Below are positions 1-8,689 of a stretch of DNA of 64,000 nucleotides, one piece after another. The stretch comes from Bacillus sp. ISL-18 (GTDB lineage: Bacteria; Bacillota; Bacilli; Bacillales; Cytobacillaceae), in the NCBI RefSeq assembly GCF_018613415.1, contig NZ_JAGGQG010000012.1, forward strand, positions 124,001 to 188,000, in the 5' to 3' direction. The notes under the pieces are model-generated. The model searched no databases and was not told the DNA's origin. It worked only from the letters and a program-made list of their open reading frames with translations. The position numbers were made by a program, and so were the translations under genes. Position 1 is the stretch's first letter. Every line of letters starts with the position of its first letter.

Positions 1-1422
1 TGGGTCGAAAGTAAAACGACACAGTTTGAAGATATCTACGATCCTGCTAAAAAGGAAATTATTGCAAAGGTTCCACTTTCAACAAAAGAAGAGTTGGATT
101 ATGCAGTTGAAGTCGCTGCAAAGGCGTTCGAAAGCTGGAAAAAGGTACCTGTTACAAAACGTACGAAAGTTCTATTTAAATTCCAACAATTATTAGAAAA
201 GAATAAACAAGAATTGGCTCGTATTATCACGATCGAAAACGGTAAAAACCTTTCTGAAGCACTAGGTGAGGTAGGACGTGGAATTGAAAATGTGGAATTT
301 GCATCAGGTGCTCCTACACTGATGATGGGAGATTCACTTTCAACGATTGCAACAGATGTTGAGGTCACTAATTTTCGTTATCCAATAGGGGTCGTTGGCG
401 GAATTACACCATTTAACTTTCCAATGATGGTACCATGCTGGATGTTCCCAACCGCCATTGCCGTTGGAAATACATTCGTTCTTAAACCATCTGAAAGAAC
501 ACCATTATTAGCTAATCGATTAGCAGAACTATTAGAAGAAGCTGGTCTTCCTAAGGGCGTATTTAATGTGGTTCATGGTGCACATGATGTAGTAAATGGA
601 CTGTTAGACCACCCAGAAGTAAAAGCTATTTCATTCGTAGGTTCAAAGCCGGTTGGAGAATATGTTTATAAGCGCGGAAGCCAAAATCTAAAACGTGTTC
701 AAGCCCTAACAGGTGCGAAAAACCACTCCATCGTTTTAAACGATGCAGATTTAGAGCTTGCCACAACAAACGTTATTGCTTCAGCGTTTGGTTCGGCTGG
801 CGAACGTTGCATGGCTTGTGCCGTTGTAACCGTAGAAGAAGGAATAGCAGATGAGTTTCTTGAGAAATTAGTCGAGAAATCAAAAGCAGTCAAAATCGGA
901 CATGGCCTTGACGAGGGAGTATTCTTAGGACCAGTTATTCGCGAACAAAATCAGCAGCGTACATTAGGATATATCCAAACAGGTATTGATGAAGGTGCTA
1001 AACTAGTATGTGATGGCCGTGAAAATGCTCCTGAAGAAGGATATTTTGTTGGACCAACTATTTTCGATGATGTGACAACTGATATGACGATCTGGAAAGA
1101 TGAAATTTTCGCACCAGTACTTTCCATCGTTCGTGTGAAAAATCTAAAAGAAGCTGTGGAAACCGCAAATAAATCAGAATTTGCAAACGGCGCATGTATC
1201 TATACTTCAAATGCATCTTCCATTCGTTACTTCCGTGAGAATATTGATGCAGGAATGCTTGGTATTAACTTAGGTGTTCCAGCACCAATCGCTTTCTTCC
1301 CATTCTCAGGATGGAAATCTTCCTTCTTTGGAACATTACCTGCGAACGGAAAAGACGGCGTAGAATTCTACACACATAAAAAAGTGGTTACAGCAAACTA
1401 TAAAACACCTTCATTCGAATAA
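1..1422 (+). CDS. iolA: Methylmalonate-semialdehyde dehydrogenase (5' partial)
   Basis: CoA-acylating aldehyde dehydrogenase that converts malonate semialdehyde to acetyl-CoA at the end of myo-inositol breakdown (and methylmalonate semialdehyde to propionyl-CoA). The frame is open from base 1, so about 14 N-terminal residues lie outside the window; 473 codons are visible. It shows the ALDH core: the NAD-binding stretch GGITPFNFP and the nucleophile Cys in AGERCMAC. The sequence LTGAKNH stands where hydrolytic ALDHs carry the general-base Glu motif, as expected for the CoA-dependent branch. It is followed by iolB, iolC, iolD and iolJ in the same direction, which fixes the inositol role. Confidence 0.95.
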   Translation, partial: WVESKTTQFEDIYDPAKKEIIAKVPLSTKEELDYAVEVAAKAFESWKKVPVTKRTKVLFKFQQLLEKNKQELARIITIENGKNLSEALGEVGRGIENVEFASGAPTLMMGDSLSTIATDVEVTNFRYPIGVVGGITPFNFPMMVPCWMFPTAIAVGNTFVLKPSERTPLLANRLAELLEEAGLPKGVFNVVHGAHDVVNGLLDHPEVKAISFVGSKPVGEYVYKRGSQNLKRVQALTGAKNHSIVLNDADLELATTNVIASAFGSAGERCMACAVVTVEEGIADEFLEKLVEKSKAVKIGHGLDEGVFLGPVIREQNQQRTLGYIQTGIDEGAKLVCDGRENAPEEGYFVGPTIFDDVTTDMTIWKDEIFAPVLSIVRVKNLKEAVETANKSEFANGACIYTSNASSIRYFRENIDAGMLGINLGVPAPIAFFPFSGWKSSFFGTLPANGKDGVEFYTHKKVVTANYKTPSFE

Positions 1423-1441
1423 ATATCAGCATCATAAAAAG

Positions 1442-1476
1442 GCTATTATCCTGTCTCTTACAGTCAGGATAATAGC
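1442..1476 (+). promoter_or_regulatory. Intercistronic stem-loop between iolA and iolB
   Basis: Perfect 12-bp inverted repeat (GCTATTATCCTG and its complement) around an 11-nt loop, between the iolA stop and the iolB ribosome site. No T-run follows, so it is not a typical terminator. It may be an mRNA-stability or processing element, or a weak attenuator. The structure is seen; the role is inferred. Confidence 0.6.
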
Positions 1477-1503
1477 TATTACATAGATAGGAGAGGATTA
1501 CAC

Positions 1504-2322
1504 GTGAGTAAATTGCTCCGAAAACCCAAACAAAACGAAACTTCACCAGGAGTTACCATCGTTCAGGAAGTAACTAGTGAAAACTCCCCGTTAGAATATG
1601 TTGGTTTCAAAGTAGTCGATTTAGCCCCGGGTGCTAAGTATACAGAAGACTTAAGCAAAGTGGAATGCTGCATAGTTGCCTTAACAGGAAAAATAAATGT
1701 GACGGCTGGCGAAGAAGTTTTTGAGAATATCGGCACAAGGGAAAACGTTTTTGAAAAGAAACCAACCGACAGTGTTTATGTTTCCAATGACCGTTCTTTT
1801 GAGGTGGAGGGTGTTACACAAGCTCGTGTGGCTCTTTGCTATTCACCATCGAACAATCAACTTCCTACAAAGTTAATAAAGGCAGATGAGAATGGAATTG
1901 AAAATAGAGGAAAATACAGCAATAAGCGTTTAGTCCATAATATCCTGCCAGATTCCAATCCATCTGCTAATAGTTTACTAGTTGTAGAGGTATTCACAGA
2001 AAGTGGGAACTGGTCAAGCTATCCACCACATAAGCATGATCAGGATAATTTGCCAGATGAATCATTTTTAGAAGAAAGCTACTACCATGAAATGAACCCG
2101 CAGCAAGGATTTGTATTCCAGCGCGTCTATACAGATGACCGTTCAATAGATGAAACCATGGCTGTCGAGCATGGTGATGTCGTTTTAGTACCTGCCGGCT
2201 ATCATCCAGTTGGTGTACCTGATGGTTATGAATCCTATTATTTAAATGTTATGGCAGGCCCAACACGTATTTGGAAATTCTACAACGAACCAGCCCATGA
2301 ATGGATTCTAAATCGCAAATAA
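1504..2322 (+). CDS. iolB: 5-deoxy-glucuronate isomerase
   Basis: Isomerises 5-deoxy-glucuronate to 2-deoxy-5-keto-gluconate in the cytosolic myo-inositol pathway. The 272 residues match the usual IolB length (about 271). The C-terminal half has the cupin-like metal-site pattern: PPHKHD near residue 175, then a Glu-rich ESYYHE and a later EHGDVVLVPAGYHP with a His. The GTG start is supported by AGGAGAGG about 7 nt upstream. It sits 81 bp after iolA, separated by a stem-loop, and 19 bp before iolC, so it is part of the iolABCDJ operon. Confidence 0.95.
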   Translation: MSKLLRKPKQNETSPGVTIVQEVTSENSPLEYVGFKVVDLAPGAKYTEDLSKVECCIVALTGKINVTAGEEVFENIGTRENVFEKKPTDSVYVSNDRSFEVEGVTQARVALCYSPSNNQLPTKLIKADENGIENRGKYSNKRLVHNILPDSNPSANSLLVVEVFTESGNWSSYPPHKHDQDNLPDESFLEESYYHEMNPQQGFVFQRVYTDDRSIDETMAVEHGDVVLVPAGYHPVGVPDGYESYYLNVMAGPTRIWKFYNEPAHEWILNRK

Positions 2323-2341
2323 AAAGGAGTGGCTTTTAAAC

Positions 2342-3340
2342 ATGAAAATTCAATTTAGTTCTGATAGAGAGTTTGATTTGATTGCAATTGGTCGTGCATG
2401 CATGGACTTGAACGCAGTGGAATACAATCGTCCAATGGAAGAAACGATGACATTTAAAAAATATGTGGGCGGTTCACCAGCCAATATCGCCATCGGCTCA
2501 TCGAAGCTTGGTTTAAAAGCAGGTTTTATTGGAAAACTTGCCAATGATCAGCATGGACGGTTTATTGAGCAATATATGAGCGGTGTGGGTGTTGATACAT
2601 CCAACATGGTAGTGGATCAAGAAGGTCATAAGACAGGCTTGGCTTTTACAGAGATTAAGAGTCCGGAAGAATGCAGCATTTTGATGTATCGTGATGAAGT
2701 AGCGGATCTCTATTTGCAACCATCAGAAGTAGATGAAAACTATATTAAAAAGGCGAAGGTTCTGCTAGTATCAGGAACTGCTCTTGCCAAAAGTCCTTCA
2801 CGTGAAGCGGTGTTAAAAGCGATTCAACTAGCAAAGAAAAATGACGTAAAAGTAGTATTCGAATTAGACTATCGCGGATACACATGGACATCCCTTGAAG
2901 AAACATCTGTTTATTATACATTAGTAGCACAGCAGGCAGACGTCGTTGTTGGTACACGCGATGAATTTGATGTAATGGAAAATGTGACTGAAGGAAGCAA
3001 CGCTGAAACCATTGAACAATTGTTTAAGTATTCTCCAGAATTAGTCGTTATTAAGCATGGTGTAGAAGGATCCTATGCGTATACAAAGTCAGGAGAAACG
3101 TTCAGAGGCCATGCTTACTTAACAAAAGTACTAAAAACGTTTGGTGCCGGAGACTCCTACGCCTCTGCCTTCTTATATGCGTTAATTTCAGGTAAAGATA
3201 TTGAAACGGCTTTAAAATTCGGCAGTGCGTCTGCAGCAATTGTTGTAAGTAAACACAGTTCTTCAGAAGCAATGCCAACAGTGGCTGAAATTGAACAATT
3301 GATTGAAGAAAGATCGGAAAAAGCAGAACAATTAAGCTAG
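2342..3340 (+). CDS. iolC: 5-dehydro-2-deoxygluconokinase
   Basis: PfkB/ribokinase-fold sugar kinase that phosphorylates 2-deoxy-5-keto-gluconate. It is 332 residues. The N-terminal PfkB signature is seen in GGSPANIAIGSSKLG (residues about 42-56), and the C-terminal ATP/anion-hole motif in TFGAGDSYASAF, whose Asp is the expected catalytic base. The ATG start has AAAGGAG 8-10 nt upstream. It lies between iolB and iolD with short spacings, so it is surely co-transcribed. Confidence 0.95.
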   Translation: MKIQFSSDREFDLIAIGRACMDLNAVEYNRPMEETMTFKKYVGGSPANIAIGSSKLGLKAGFIGKLANDQHGRFIEQYMSGVGVDTSNMVVDQEGHKTGLAFTEIKSPEECSILMYRDEVADLYLQPSEVDENYIKKAKVLLVSGTALAKSPSREAVLKAIQLAKKNDVKVVFELDYRGYTWTSLEETSVYYTLVAQQADVVVGTRDEFDVMENVTEGSNAETIEQLFKYSPELVVIKHGVEGSYAYTKSGETFRGHAYLTKVLKTFGAGDSYASAFLYALISGKDIETALKFGSASAAIVVSKHSSSEAMPTVAEIEQLIEERSEKAEQLS

Positions 3341-3354
3341 AGGTGAAAATAGCC

Positions 3355-5265
3355 ATGGGAAAAATTAGATTAACAACGGCACAAGCTTTAATCAAATTTT
3401 TAAATCAGCAATATATCCATGTGGATGGCCAGGAATCTCCGTTTGTTGAAGGGGTCTTCGCTATATTTGGACATGGAAATGTTCTCGGTATTGGCCAGGC
3501 GCTTGAACAAGATCCGGGGCATCTAAAAGTCATTCAAGGGAAAAATGAACAAGGAATGGCTCTTGCAGCAATGGCTTACGGTAAACAAATGCTTCGTCAA
3601 AAAATTTATGCCGTAACAACCTCTGTTGGACCAGGTTCTGCAAACTTAGTCACAGCTGCAGCTACCGCTCTTGCCAACAATATTCCAATGCTGCTTATAC
3701 CGGGAGATACGTTTGCTACCCGCCAGCCAGATCCAGTACTACAGCAGGTAGAACAAGAATATAGCGCAGCCGTTACCACAAATGATGCCTTAAAACCAGT
3801 TTCAAGATATTGGGATCGAATTACACGACCAGAACAGCTAATGTCCAGTTTAATTCGTGCTTTTGAAGTGATGACAGATCCAGGAAAATCAGGCCCTGCT
3901 ACAATTTGTATTTCCCAGGATGTAGAAGGGGAAGCGTGCGATTATGATGAGAAATTCTTTGAAAAGCGTGTCCATTATGTAGATCGCAAAGCACCGGTTG
4001 AACGTGAATTAAATGGAGCTGCAGAACTAATTAAAGCAAGTAAAAAGCCAGTGATCTTAGTTGGTGGAGGAGCAAAGTATTCACAGGCTCGTGATATTTT
4101 AGTTGCTCTATCCAAAAAACATAATATCCCATTAGTAGAAACACAAGCTGGTAAATCCACTGTTGAGTCTGATTTTGAAAATAATTTAGGCGGAATGGGG
4201 ATAACTGGTACATTGGCTTCCAATAAAGCCGCCCGTCAAGCTGACTTAATCATTGGTATCGGTACACGATACACGGATTTTGCCACTTCTTCGAAAACGG
4301 CTTTTAACTTTGAAACAACTAAGTTCTTAAATATCAATGTCAGCCGTCTGCAAGCTTATAAATTGGATGCTTTCCAAGTGGTAGCAGATGCCAAAACCAC
4401 ATTGGAGCAATTGGCCCCATTATTAGACGGATATGAAAGTGAATTCGGCCCAATCATTTCTGAATTGAAGGAAGAATGGACGGCGGAGCGCAACCGCTTG
4501 AGCCAAGTAACCTACAACCGTGAAAATTTTCAGCCGGAAGTGAAAAATAACTTTACTCAAGAAGTACTAAATGAGTATGCGGATGCGCTTAACACGGAGC
4601 TTGCGCAGACAACGGCACTATTAGCTGTTAATGAAACAGTTGCCCCTGACAGCATCATTATTACTTCAGCAGGATCCCTGCCAGGAGATGTACAGCGCAT
4701 TTGGAATCCAACGGTAACAAATACGTATAATGTTGAGTACGGCTATTCCTGTATGGGCTATGAAGTATCAGGCGCCTTAGGAGCCAAATTGGCTGCGCCA
4801 AATCAAGAAGTCTATTCACTAGTAGGTGATGGCAGCTTCTTGTTGATGCACTCTGAATTCATTACCGCAATCCAATACAATCAAAAGGTCAATATCGTCC
4901 TATTTGATAACTCAGGTTGGGGCTGTATTAACAATTTACAAATGGAAAATGGAAGCGACAGTTTCTATACGGAATTCAGAACACATGATAATAAAATCTT
5001 AACTATCGATTATGCAAAAGTGGCAGAAGGCTATGGTGCAAAGACGTACCGCGTGAATACAGTTGAACAGCTGAAAGAAGCTTTAGAAGATGCCAAACAG
5101 CAAGAAGGATCTACACTTATCGATATTAAAGTTCTTCCAAAAACCATGACGGACGGCTATGACAGCTGGTGGAATGTCGGGATTGCGGAAGTATCCCATA
5201 AAGAAAGCATTCAAAAGGCGTTTGAAGCAAGAAAACAAAAATTAGAAACAGCAAGACAATATTAA
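3355..5265 (+). CDS. iolD: 3D-(3,5/4)-trihydroxycyclohexane-1,2-dione hydrolase
   Basis: Thiamine-diphosphate enzyme that opens the ring of the diketo-inositol intermediate to give 5-deoxy-glucuronate. It is 636 residues in the three-domain ThDP layout: the N-terminal PYR domain with the GKNEQGMALAAMAY stretch holding the activating Glu, a central domain, and the C-terminal PP domain with the GDGSFLLMHSE thiamine/Mg motif. I chose ATG 3355 rather than the in-frame GTG at 3343: AGGTG at 3341-3345 then sits 9 nt upstream, and IolD proteins begin MGKxIRLTTAQA. Confidence 0.95.
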   Translation: MGKIRLTTAQALIKFLNQQYIHVDGQESPFVEGVFAIFGHGNVLGIGQALEQDPGHLKVIQGKNEQGMALAAMAYGKQMLRQKIYAVTTSVGPGSANLVTAAATALANNIPMLLIPGDTFATRQPDPVLQQVEQEYSAAVTTNDALKPVSRYWDRITRPEQLMSSLIRAFEVMTDPGKSGPATICISQDVEGEACDYDEKFFEKRVHYVDRKAPVERELNGAAELIKASKKPVILVGGGAKYSQARDILVALSKKHNIPLVETQAGKSTVESDFENNLGGMGITGTLASNKAARQADLIIGIGTRYTDFATSSKTAFNFETTKFLNINVSRLQAYKLDAFQVVADAKTTLEQLAPLLDGYESEFGPIISELKEEWTAERNRLSQVTYNRENFQPEVKNNFTQEVLNEYADALNTELAQTTALLAVNETVAPDSIIITSAGSLPGDVQRIWNPTVTNTYNVEYGYSCMGYEVSGALGAKLAAPNQEVYSLVGDGSFLLMHSEFITAIQYNQKVNIVLFDNSGWGCINNLQMENGSDSFYTEFRTHDNKILTIDYAKVAEGYGAKTYRVNTVEQLKEALEDAKQQEGSTLIDIKVLPKTMTDGYDSWWNVGIAEVSHKESIQKAFEARKQKLETARQY

Positions 5266-5277
5266 ATAATAAGGGTT

Positions 5278-5303
5278 GGATCAAATTCTCTGGAATTTGA
5301 TCC
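5278..5303 (+). promoter_or_regulatory. Stem-loop between iolD and iolJ
   Basis: Perfect 11-bp inverted repeat GGATCAAATTC / GAATTTGATCC with a 4-nt loop, directly after the iolD stop and without a T-run. It is the second such hairpin in this operon and may set mRNA stability or relative expression. The structure is seen; the role is inferred. Confidence 0.6.
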
Positions 5304-5347
5304 GCCTTAATGAGTTTGAAAATTCTGACAAGAGAGGTGGGATGGAC

Positions 5348-6214
5348 ATGATCACAACATCAAGATTAGTTCCAATGAAAGAAATGCTTGAGAAGGCGAA
5401 AAAAGAAAAGTATGCGGTAGGGCAATTTAATATCAACAGCTTTCAATGGGCAGAAGCGATGCTGGAGGCAGCTGAAGAGGAACGGTCTCCTATCATTGTA
5501 GCCTCATCCGACCGACTAGTAGATTATTTAGGCGGATTTAAGACGATAGCTATGATGGTAAATAGAATTGTAGAGGAAAAGAAGATTACGGTTCCCGTTG
5601 CGCTTCATCTTGACCATGGAAATAGTGTCGAAAGATGTAAAGAAGCCATTGATGCTGGATATACTTCCGTGATGATTGACGGTTCACACTATTCCATTGA
5701 AGAAAATATTGCTATGACAAAGCAAGTGACTGACTATGCGCGGCTTCATAGTGTCACAGTCGAAGCAGAGGTAGGAACCGTGGGTGGTAACGAAGATGGT
5801 CTTATCGGCGGCATTAATTATGCGGATCCACAGGAATGTTTACAGCTTGTCAAAGAAACAAACATTGATGCACTAGCAGCGGCTCTTGGCTCTGTGCATG
5901 GTCCCTATCAAGGTGAACCAAAATTAGGGTTCGCTGAAATGAAAGAGATCTCAGAATTAACCAATGTGCCGCTTGTCTTACATGGCGGTTCAGGCATCCC
6001 ATTACACCAAGTCCATCAAGCTATTGAACTAGGGCATGCCAAAATTAATGTGAATACAGAATGCTTGCAGGCATGGACGAGAGCGGTTCGAAATGTACTA
6101 GAGAACGACAAAGAAGTGTATGACGCCCGGGCAATCCTTACACCAGGTAAGGAAGCTGTGAAAGAAACAGTCAAAGAGAAGATTAGAGAGTTTAGATCAA
6201 GTTATAAAGCATAA
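5348..6214 (+). CDS. iolJ: 6-phospho-5-dehydro-2-deoxy-D-gluconate aldolase
   Basis: Class II fructose-bisphosphate-aldolase family enzyme that cleaves 2-deoxy-5-keto-gluconate-6-phosphate into dihydroxyacetone phosphate and malonate semialdehyde, the substrate of IolA. Zn-binding histidines are seen in LHLDHG, GSVHG and LHGGSG, together with the phosphate-binding NVNTE. It is 288 residues from ATG 5348. This start is preferred over ATG 5342 and an upstream TTG because AGAGGTGG lies 7 nt before 5348. A generic FBA cannot be excluded by sequence alone, but operon position and similarity to IolJ favour this call. Confidence 0.92.
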   Translation: MITTSRLVPMKEMLEKAKKEKYAVGQFNINSFQWAEAMLEAAEEERSPIIVASSDRLVDYLGGFKTIAMMVNRIVEEKKITVPVALHLDHGNSVERCKEAIDAGYTSVMIDGSHYSIEENIAMTKQVTDYARLHSVTVEAEVGTVGGNEDGLIGGINYADPQECLQLVKETNIDALAAALGSVHGPYQGEPKLGFAEMKEISELTNVPLVLHGGSGIPLHQVHQAIELGHAKINVNTECLQAWTRAVRNVLENDKEVYDARAILTPGKEAVKETVKEKIREFRSSYKA

Positions 6215-6247
6215 GATCAATCGGTTCCAACAACGATCGCAAACAAT

Positions 6248-6289
6248 AAAAATGACTATCAAAGGGTTATAATTTGATAGTCATTTTTT
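6248..6289 (+). terminator. Rho-independent terminator of iolABCDJ
   Basis: 16-bp stem (AAAAATGACTATCAAA and complement) around a 9-nt loop, ending in a T6 run. It closes the operon 34 bp after iolJ. The A/T symmetry could also let it work on the other strand. Confidence 0.9.
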
Positions 6290-6350
6290 ATTGAGATATT
6301 GCCATTCCTTCACTGTACATTTTATATACGAAGACTAATATCACGTGGTA

Positions 6351-6568
6351 ATTGGCGACCCGGTAGAATCAATTACTTGGCTCCTGGTTGTCAATAAGGT
6401 CTATTGGCGACCCAGAAGAATCAATTACTTGGCTCTCGGTCGTCAATAAGATCTATTGGCGACCCAGAAGAATCAATTACTTGGCTCTCGGTCATCAATA
6501 AGGTCTATTGGCGACCCGGTAGAATCATTTACATGTCTTCCGGTCGTCAATAAGATCTGTTGGCGCCC
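6351..6568. repeat. Four tandem 52-bp repeats plus a partial fifth
   Basis: Copies start at 6351, 6403, 6455 and 6507, and the first bases of a fifth follow at 6559. Each unit opens ATTGGCGACC and, near its end, has GGTCGTCAAT or a close variant, the near-complement of its own start. Each RNA copy could therefore form a hairpin with a G.U pair. Copies 2 and 3 are almost identical; 1 and 4 differ at several bases. The array fills most of the 370-bp gene-free gap after the iol terminator. The open frame read across it is a by-product of the repeats. Confidence 0.85.
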
Positions 6569-6612
6569 CTTCTACATCATTTTATATTACATTTCTAAAA
6601 GTTTTCGATACC

Positions 6613-6645
6613 AAACCGAACCTTGCCGATTTTGCCCGGTTTTTT
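6613..6645 (+). terminator. Weak terminator-like hairpin before the MFS gene
   Basis: AAACCG at 6613 pairs with CGGTTT at 6637 across an 18-nt loop and is followed by a T-run, ending 16 bp before the putative MFS start. It could end transcription leaking from the repeat region, or be chance. Confidence 0.3.
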
Positions 6646-6660
6646 CTAAATATTATTAGA

Positions 6661-7884
6661 TTGGAAGTGGCAACTCTGAGTACATTACGAACGAATCGAA
6701 ACAAATATATGTTTATTGTGGTTTCCTTTCTATTTTGGTTTCCGCAATTTCTCTATGTTCCTATTTTTTCACCTTATATGGAATCGTTGGGCGGAAAGTA
6801 TACATTTATTGGGATCGTATTGAGCAGCTACGGGGTTATGCAGCTTTTATGCAGACTTCCAATTGGGATCTTTTCGGATGTAAAGAAAGTTAGGAAACCA
6901 TTTATCATTTTTGGCATGTTGGTCAGCATGTTTAGTTGTGTAATTTTTTTACTAACAGATAGTTTAGGCTGGATTCTCGGAGCCCGCGCGCTTGCAGGAA
7001 TTTCTGCAGCTACGTGGGTTGCCTTTACCGTCTTATATCCAAGTTATTTTGCTGACCATGAGGTCCATCGGGCAATGGGGAGTATTTCATTTATTGTCGT
7101 ACTTGCCCAGTTTTTAGGGATGAGTTTCAGTGGTTCAATCGTAAGTGAATGGGGGTGGAAAGCTCTATTTTTGTTGGCTGTATCTTTCAGCATTCTCGGT
7201 GTAATCCTGTCCCTGTTTATTTTTGAATCAAAAGAAGGGATAGAGAGAGAGCCGCTAAAAGTGAAGGATCTTGCGGCTGTTATAAAAGAACCATCATTGT
7301 TAAAGGTGGCTCTTCTTTCGATATTGGCACATAGTATTATTTTCTCAACAATGTTTGGCTTTACATCCAACTATGCCCTCTATATTGGCTTTACGAAAAG
7401 TGAGCTAACTTGGATCGTGTTTGCGTTTATGGTCCCTCACGCCTTTGCGACTCTTTTTATGGGGAGAGTATTGGTACCACTTTTAGGTGAATGGAATGCC
7501 CTCAAAACTGCCTTTTTCCTTGCCTCTGTTTTTACGATACTGCTCCCGTTTGTTCAGAGTAAAGGATTATTATTGGCTGTACAGATTTTTAGCGGATTTT
7601 CACTGGGCTTAATTTTCCCGTTGCTGTTAGGTTTGGCGATTGAAAAAATTGCACCTGAAAAAAGAGCAACGGCAATGGGTGCCTATCAGGCGATTTATGC
7701 GATTGGCATCTTTGCGGGGCCATTTTTTGCAGGAATCTTTAATTCACTTATGGGAATTAAAGCGGGTTTTTATTTTGTCGGGATACTAGGATTAGTGGCT
7801 GTGCTCCTTATCATCATTTGGGGGAAAGGTCATGCTGAAATCGCTGTTGAAAAATCTGTCGACAAAAGCAAGACTGGTACATAG
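6661..7884 (+). CDS. MFS transporter, substrate unknown
   Basis: Hydrophobic 407-residue protein of the major facilitator superfamily. About 12 membrane segments are readable, with the loop motif RLPIGIFSDVKKVRKP between helices 2 and 3 (the family's G-x-x-x-D-x-x-x-R-K pattern). The C-terminal half shows the usual second bundle. The start is uncertain: TTG 6661 has no good ribosome site, and ATG 6709 in the same frame has none either. It is a single gene without evident partner, between two repeat- or regulator-rich gaps. I see nothing that fixes its substrate; a sugar or drug exporter are both possible. Confidence 0.8.
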   Translation: MEVATLSTLRTNRNKYMFIVVSFLFWFPQFLYVPIFSPYMESLGGKYTFIGIVLSSYGVMQLLCRLPIGIFSDVKKVRKPFIIFGMLVSMFSCVIFLLTDSLGWILGARALAGISAATWVAFTVLYPSYFADHEVHRAMGSISFIVVLAQFLGMSFSGSIVSEWGWKALFLLAVSFSILGVILSLFIFESKEGIEREPLKVKDLAAVIKEPSLLKVALLSILAHSIIFSTMFGFTSNYALYIGFTKSELTWIVFAFMVPHAFATLFMGRVLVPLLGEWNALKTAFFLASVFTILLPFVQSKGLLLAVQIFSGFSLGLIFPLLLGLAIEKIAPEKRATAMGAYQAIYAIGIFAGPFFAGIFNSLMGIKAGFYFVGILGLVAVLLIIIWGKGHAEIAVEKSVDKSKTGT

Positions 7885-7966
7885 TAAATGTCTCAGTGTC
7901 CTTGTGCTGCACTTCTTAAATTTGGATAAAAAAATAATTGTTTTTTTGAATTAGGATGGAGAGTCT

Positions 7967-8113
7967 ATGAAATGTATTGATGTCATTTATGGTGGAAAAG
8001 TTTATATATTGATATTCAAGTACGCCTCCGGTTTTTGTGAAATACAGGAAAAAAACAATCAATTTAATATTCAATTAGTACATGTTTCCAAATTAGAACT
8101 AAAGTCTGGCTAG
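7967..8113 (+). CDS. Small hypothetical protein, 48 aa
   Basis: Short frame with a plausible ribosome site (AGGATGGAGAG, about 4 nt before ATG), ending 12 bp before a strong terminator. The product begins MKCIDVIYGGKVYILIFKYA and ends in a mixed charged stretch, with a regular beta-strand-like alternation and no membrane segment. The placement of ribosome site, frame and terminator suggests a real gene. I do not recognise the family with certainty, and no function is proposed. Confidence 0.5.
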   Translation: MKCIDVIYGGKVYILIFKYASGFCEIQEKNNQFNIQLVHVSKLELKSG

Positions 8114-8125
8114 TTCGGTTTTGAA

Positions 8126-8163
8126 AAAAGATCCCCCTTTTTCATTAAAAAGGGGGATCTTTT
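8126..8163 (+). terminator. Strong terminator
   Basis: 17-bp perfect stem AAAAGATCCCCCTTTTT with a 4-nt loop. Both arms end in A/T runs, so it may work in both directions. It closes the small gene and possibly the MFS gene. Confidence 0.9.
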
Positions 8164-8398
8164 ACTATTTAAGTGGATCTCTCTTCAAAATATTCACAAG
8201 CATTTTATGCTTTTAAAAAGAACAAGATGTTTAAGCAGGTGAGCAAAATCACTTAATAAAATGGTGTAATTAATGTGAATTAAAAGAAAATGTAGAAAGC
8301 AAAAAAATAATAGTTTTGAAATTGGAATTAATAATGGAAATAAGTTAATAATTTGTATCTTTTTTTTAACGTACTAGAAATGAGGGTGATTTAGAAAA
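8164..8398. other. Gene-free AT-rich stretch
   Basis: No convincing frame, RNA gene or repeat is seen here. It lies between the terminator at 8126 and the upstream operator at 8399. Together with the next section it makes a gene-free stretch of about 500 bp before the dehydrogenase at 8690. Confidence 0.5.
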
Positions 8399-8418
8399 TA
8401 AGGAAAGCACTTTCCTAA
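8399..8418. promoter_or_regulatory. Upstream LacI-type operator (copy 1)
   Basis: Palindrome TAAGGAAAGCACTTTCCTAA, two 9-nt half-sites around a 2-nt centre. It is nearly identical to the site at 8609, which lies 210 bp downstream, about 20 helical turns. Binding by the LacI-type product of 9788-10813 is inferred. Confidence 0.65.
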
Positions 8419-8570
8419 AAATCAATCAATTATAAAAGTAACGAGACTCTAAATAGAAGACGTGCATAATATTTAAAATGTTTATGATCAGATTTTCCTT
8501 CTAAAAATGTTCAATGATTTATCAATTCAGTTTTAATTTCATGTATTTTCAAAAAATTGAATAAAAGTAA

Positions 8571-8599
8571 TTGACGATTTATTTGTAAGTGGTTACAAT
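8571..8599 (+). promoter_or_regulatory. Sigma-A-type promoter for the dehydrogenase at 8690
   Basis: TTGACG at 8571, a 17-bp spacer and TACAAT at 8594. The predicted start near 8606 falls at the edge of the operator at 8609, a standard layout for repression. Confidence 0.8.
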
Positions 8600-8608
8600 G
8601 AAAAATAG

Positions 8609-8628
8609 TTAGGAAAGAACTTTCCTAA
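8609..8628. promoter_or_regulatory. Promoter-proximal LacI-type operator (copy 2)
   Basis: TTAGGAAAGAACTTTCCTAA, a perfect palindrome apart from the 2-nt centre, placed just after the predicted transcription start. It pairs with the copy at 8399. Confidence 0.75.
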
Positions 8629-8689
8629 AAGCTAGTGAGCTTTTTTCAAAAGAAAAAAGTATTTCTTAAAGTGATGAGGAGTGTTTGAA

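Noticed and set aside
6456..6659. 67-aa frame across the 52-bp repeats
   Set aside because: The start lies inside a repeat, no Shine-Dalgarno is present, and the frame exists only because the 52-bp units happen to lack stops in one phase.
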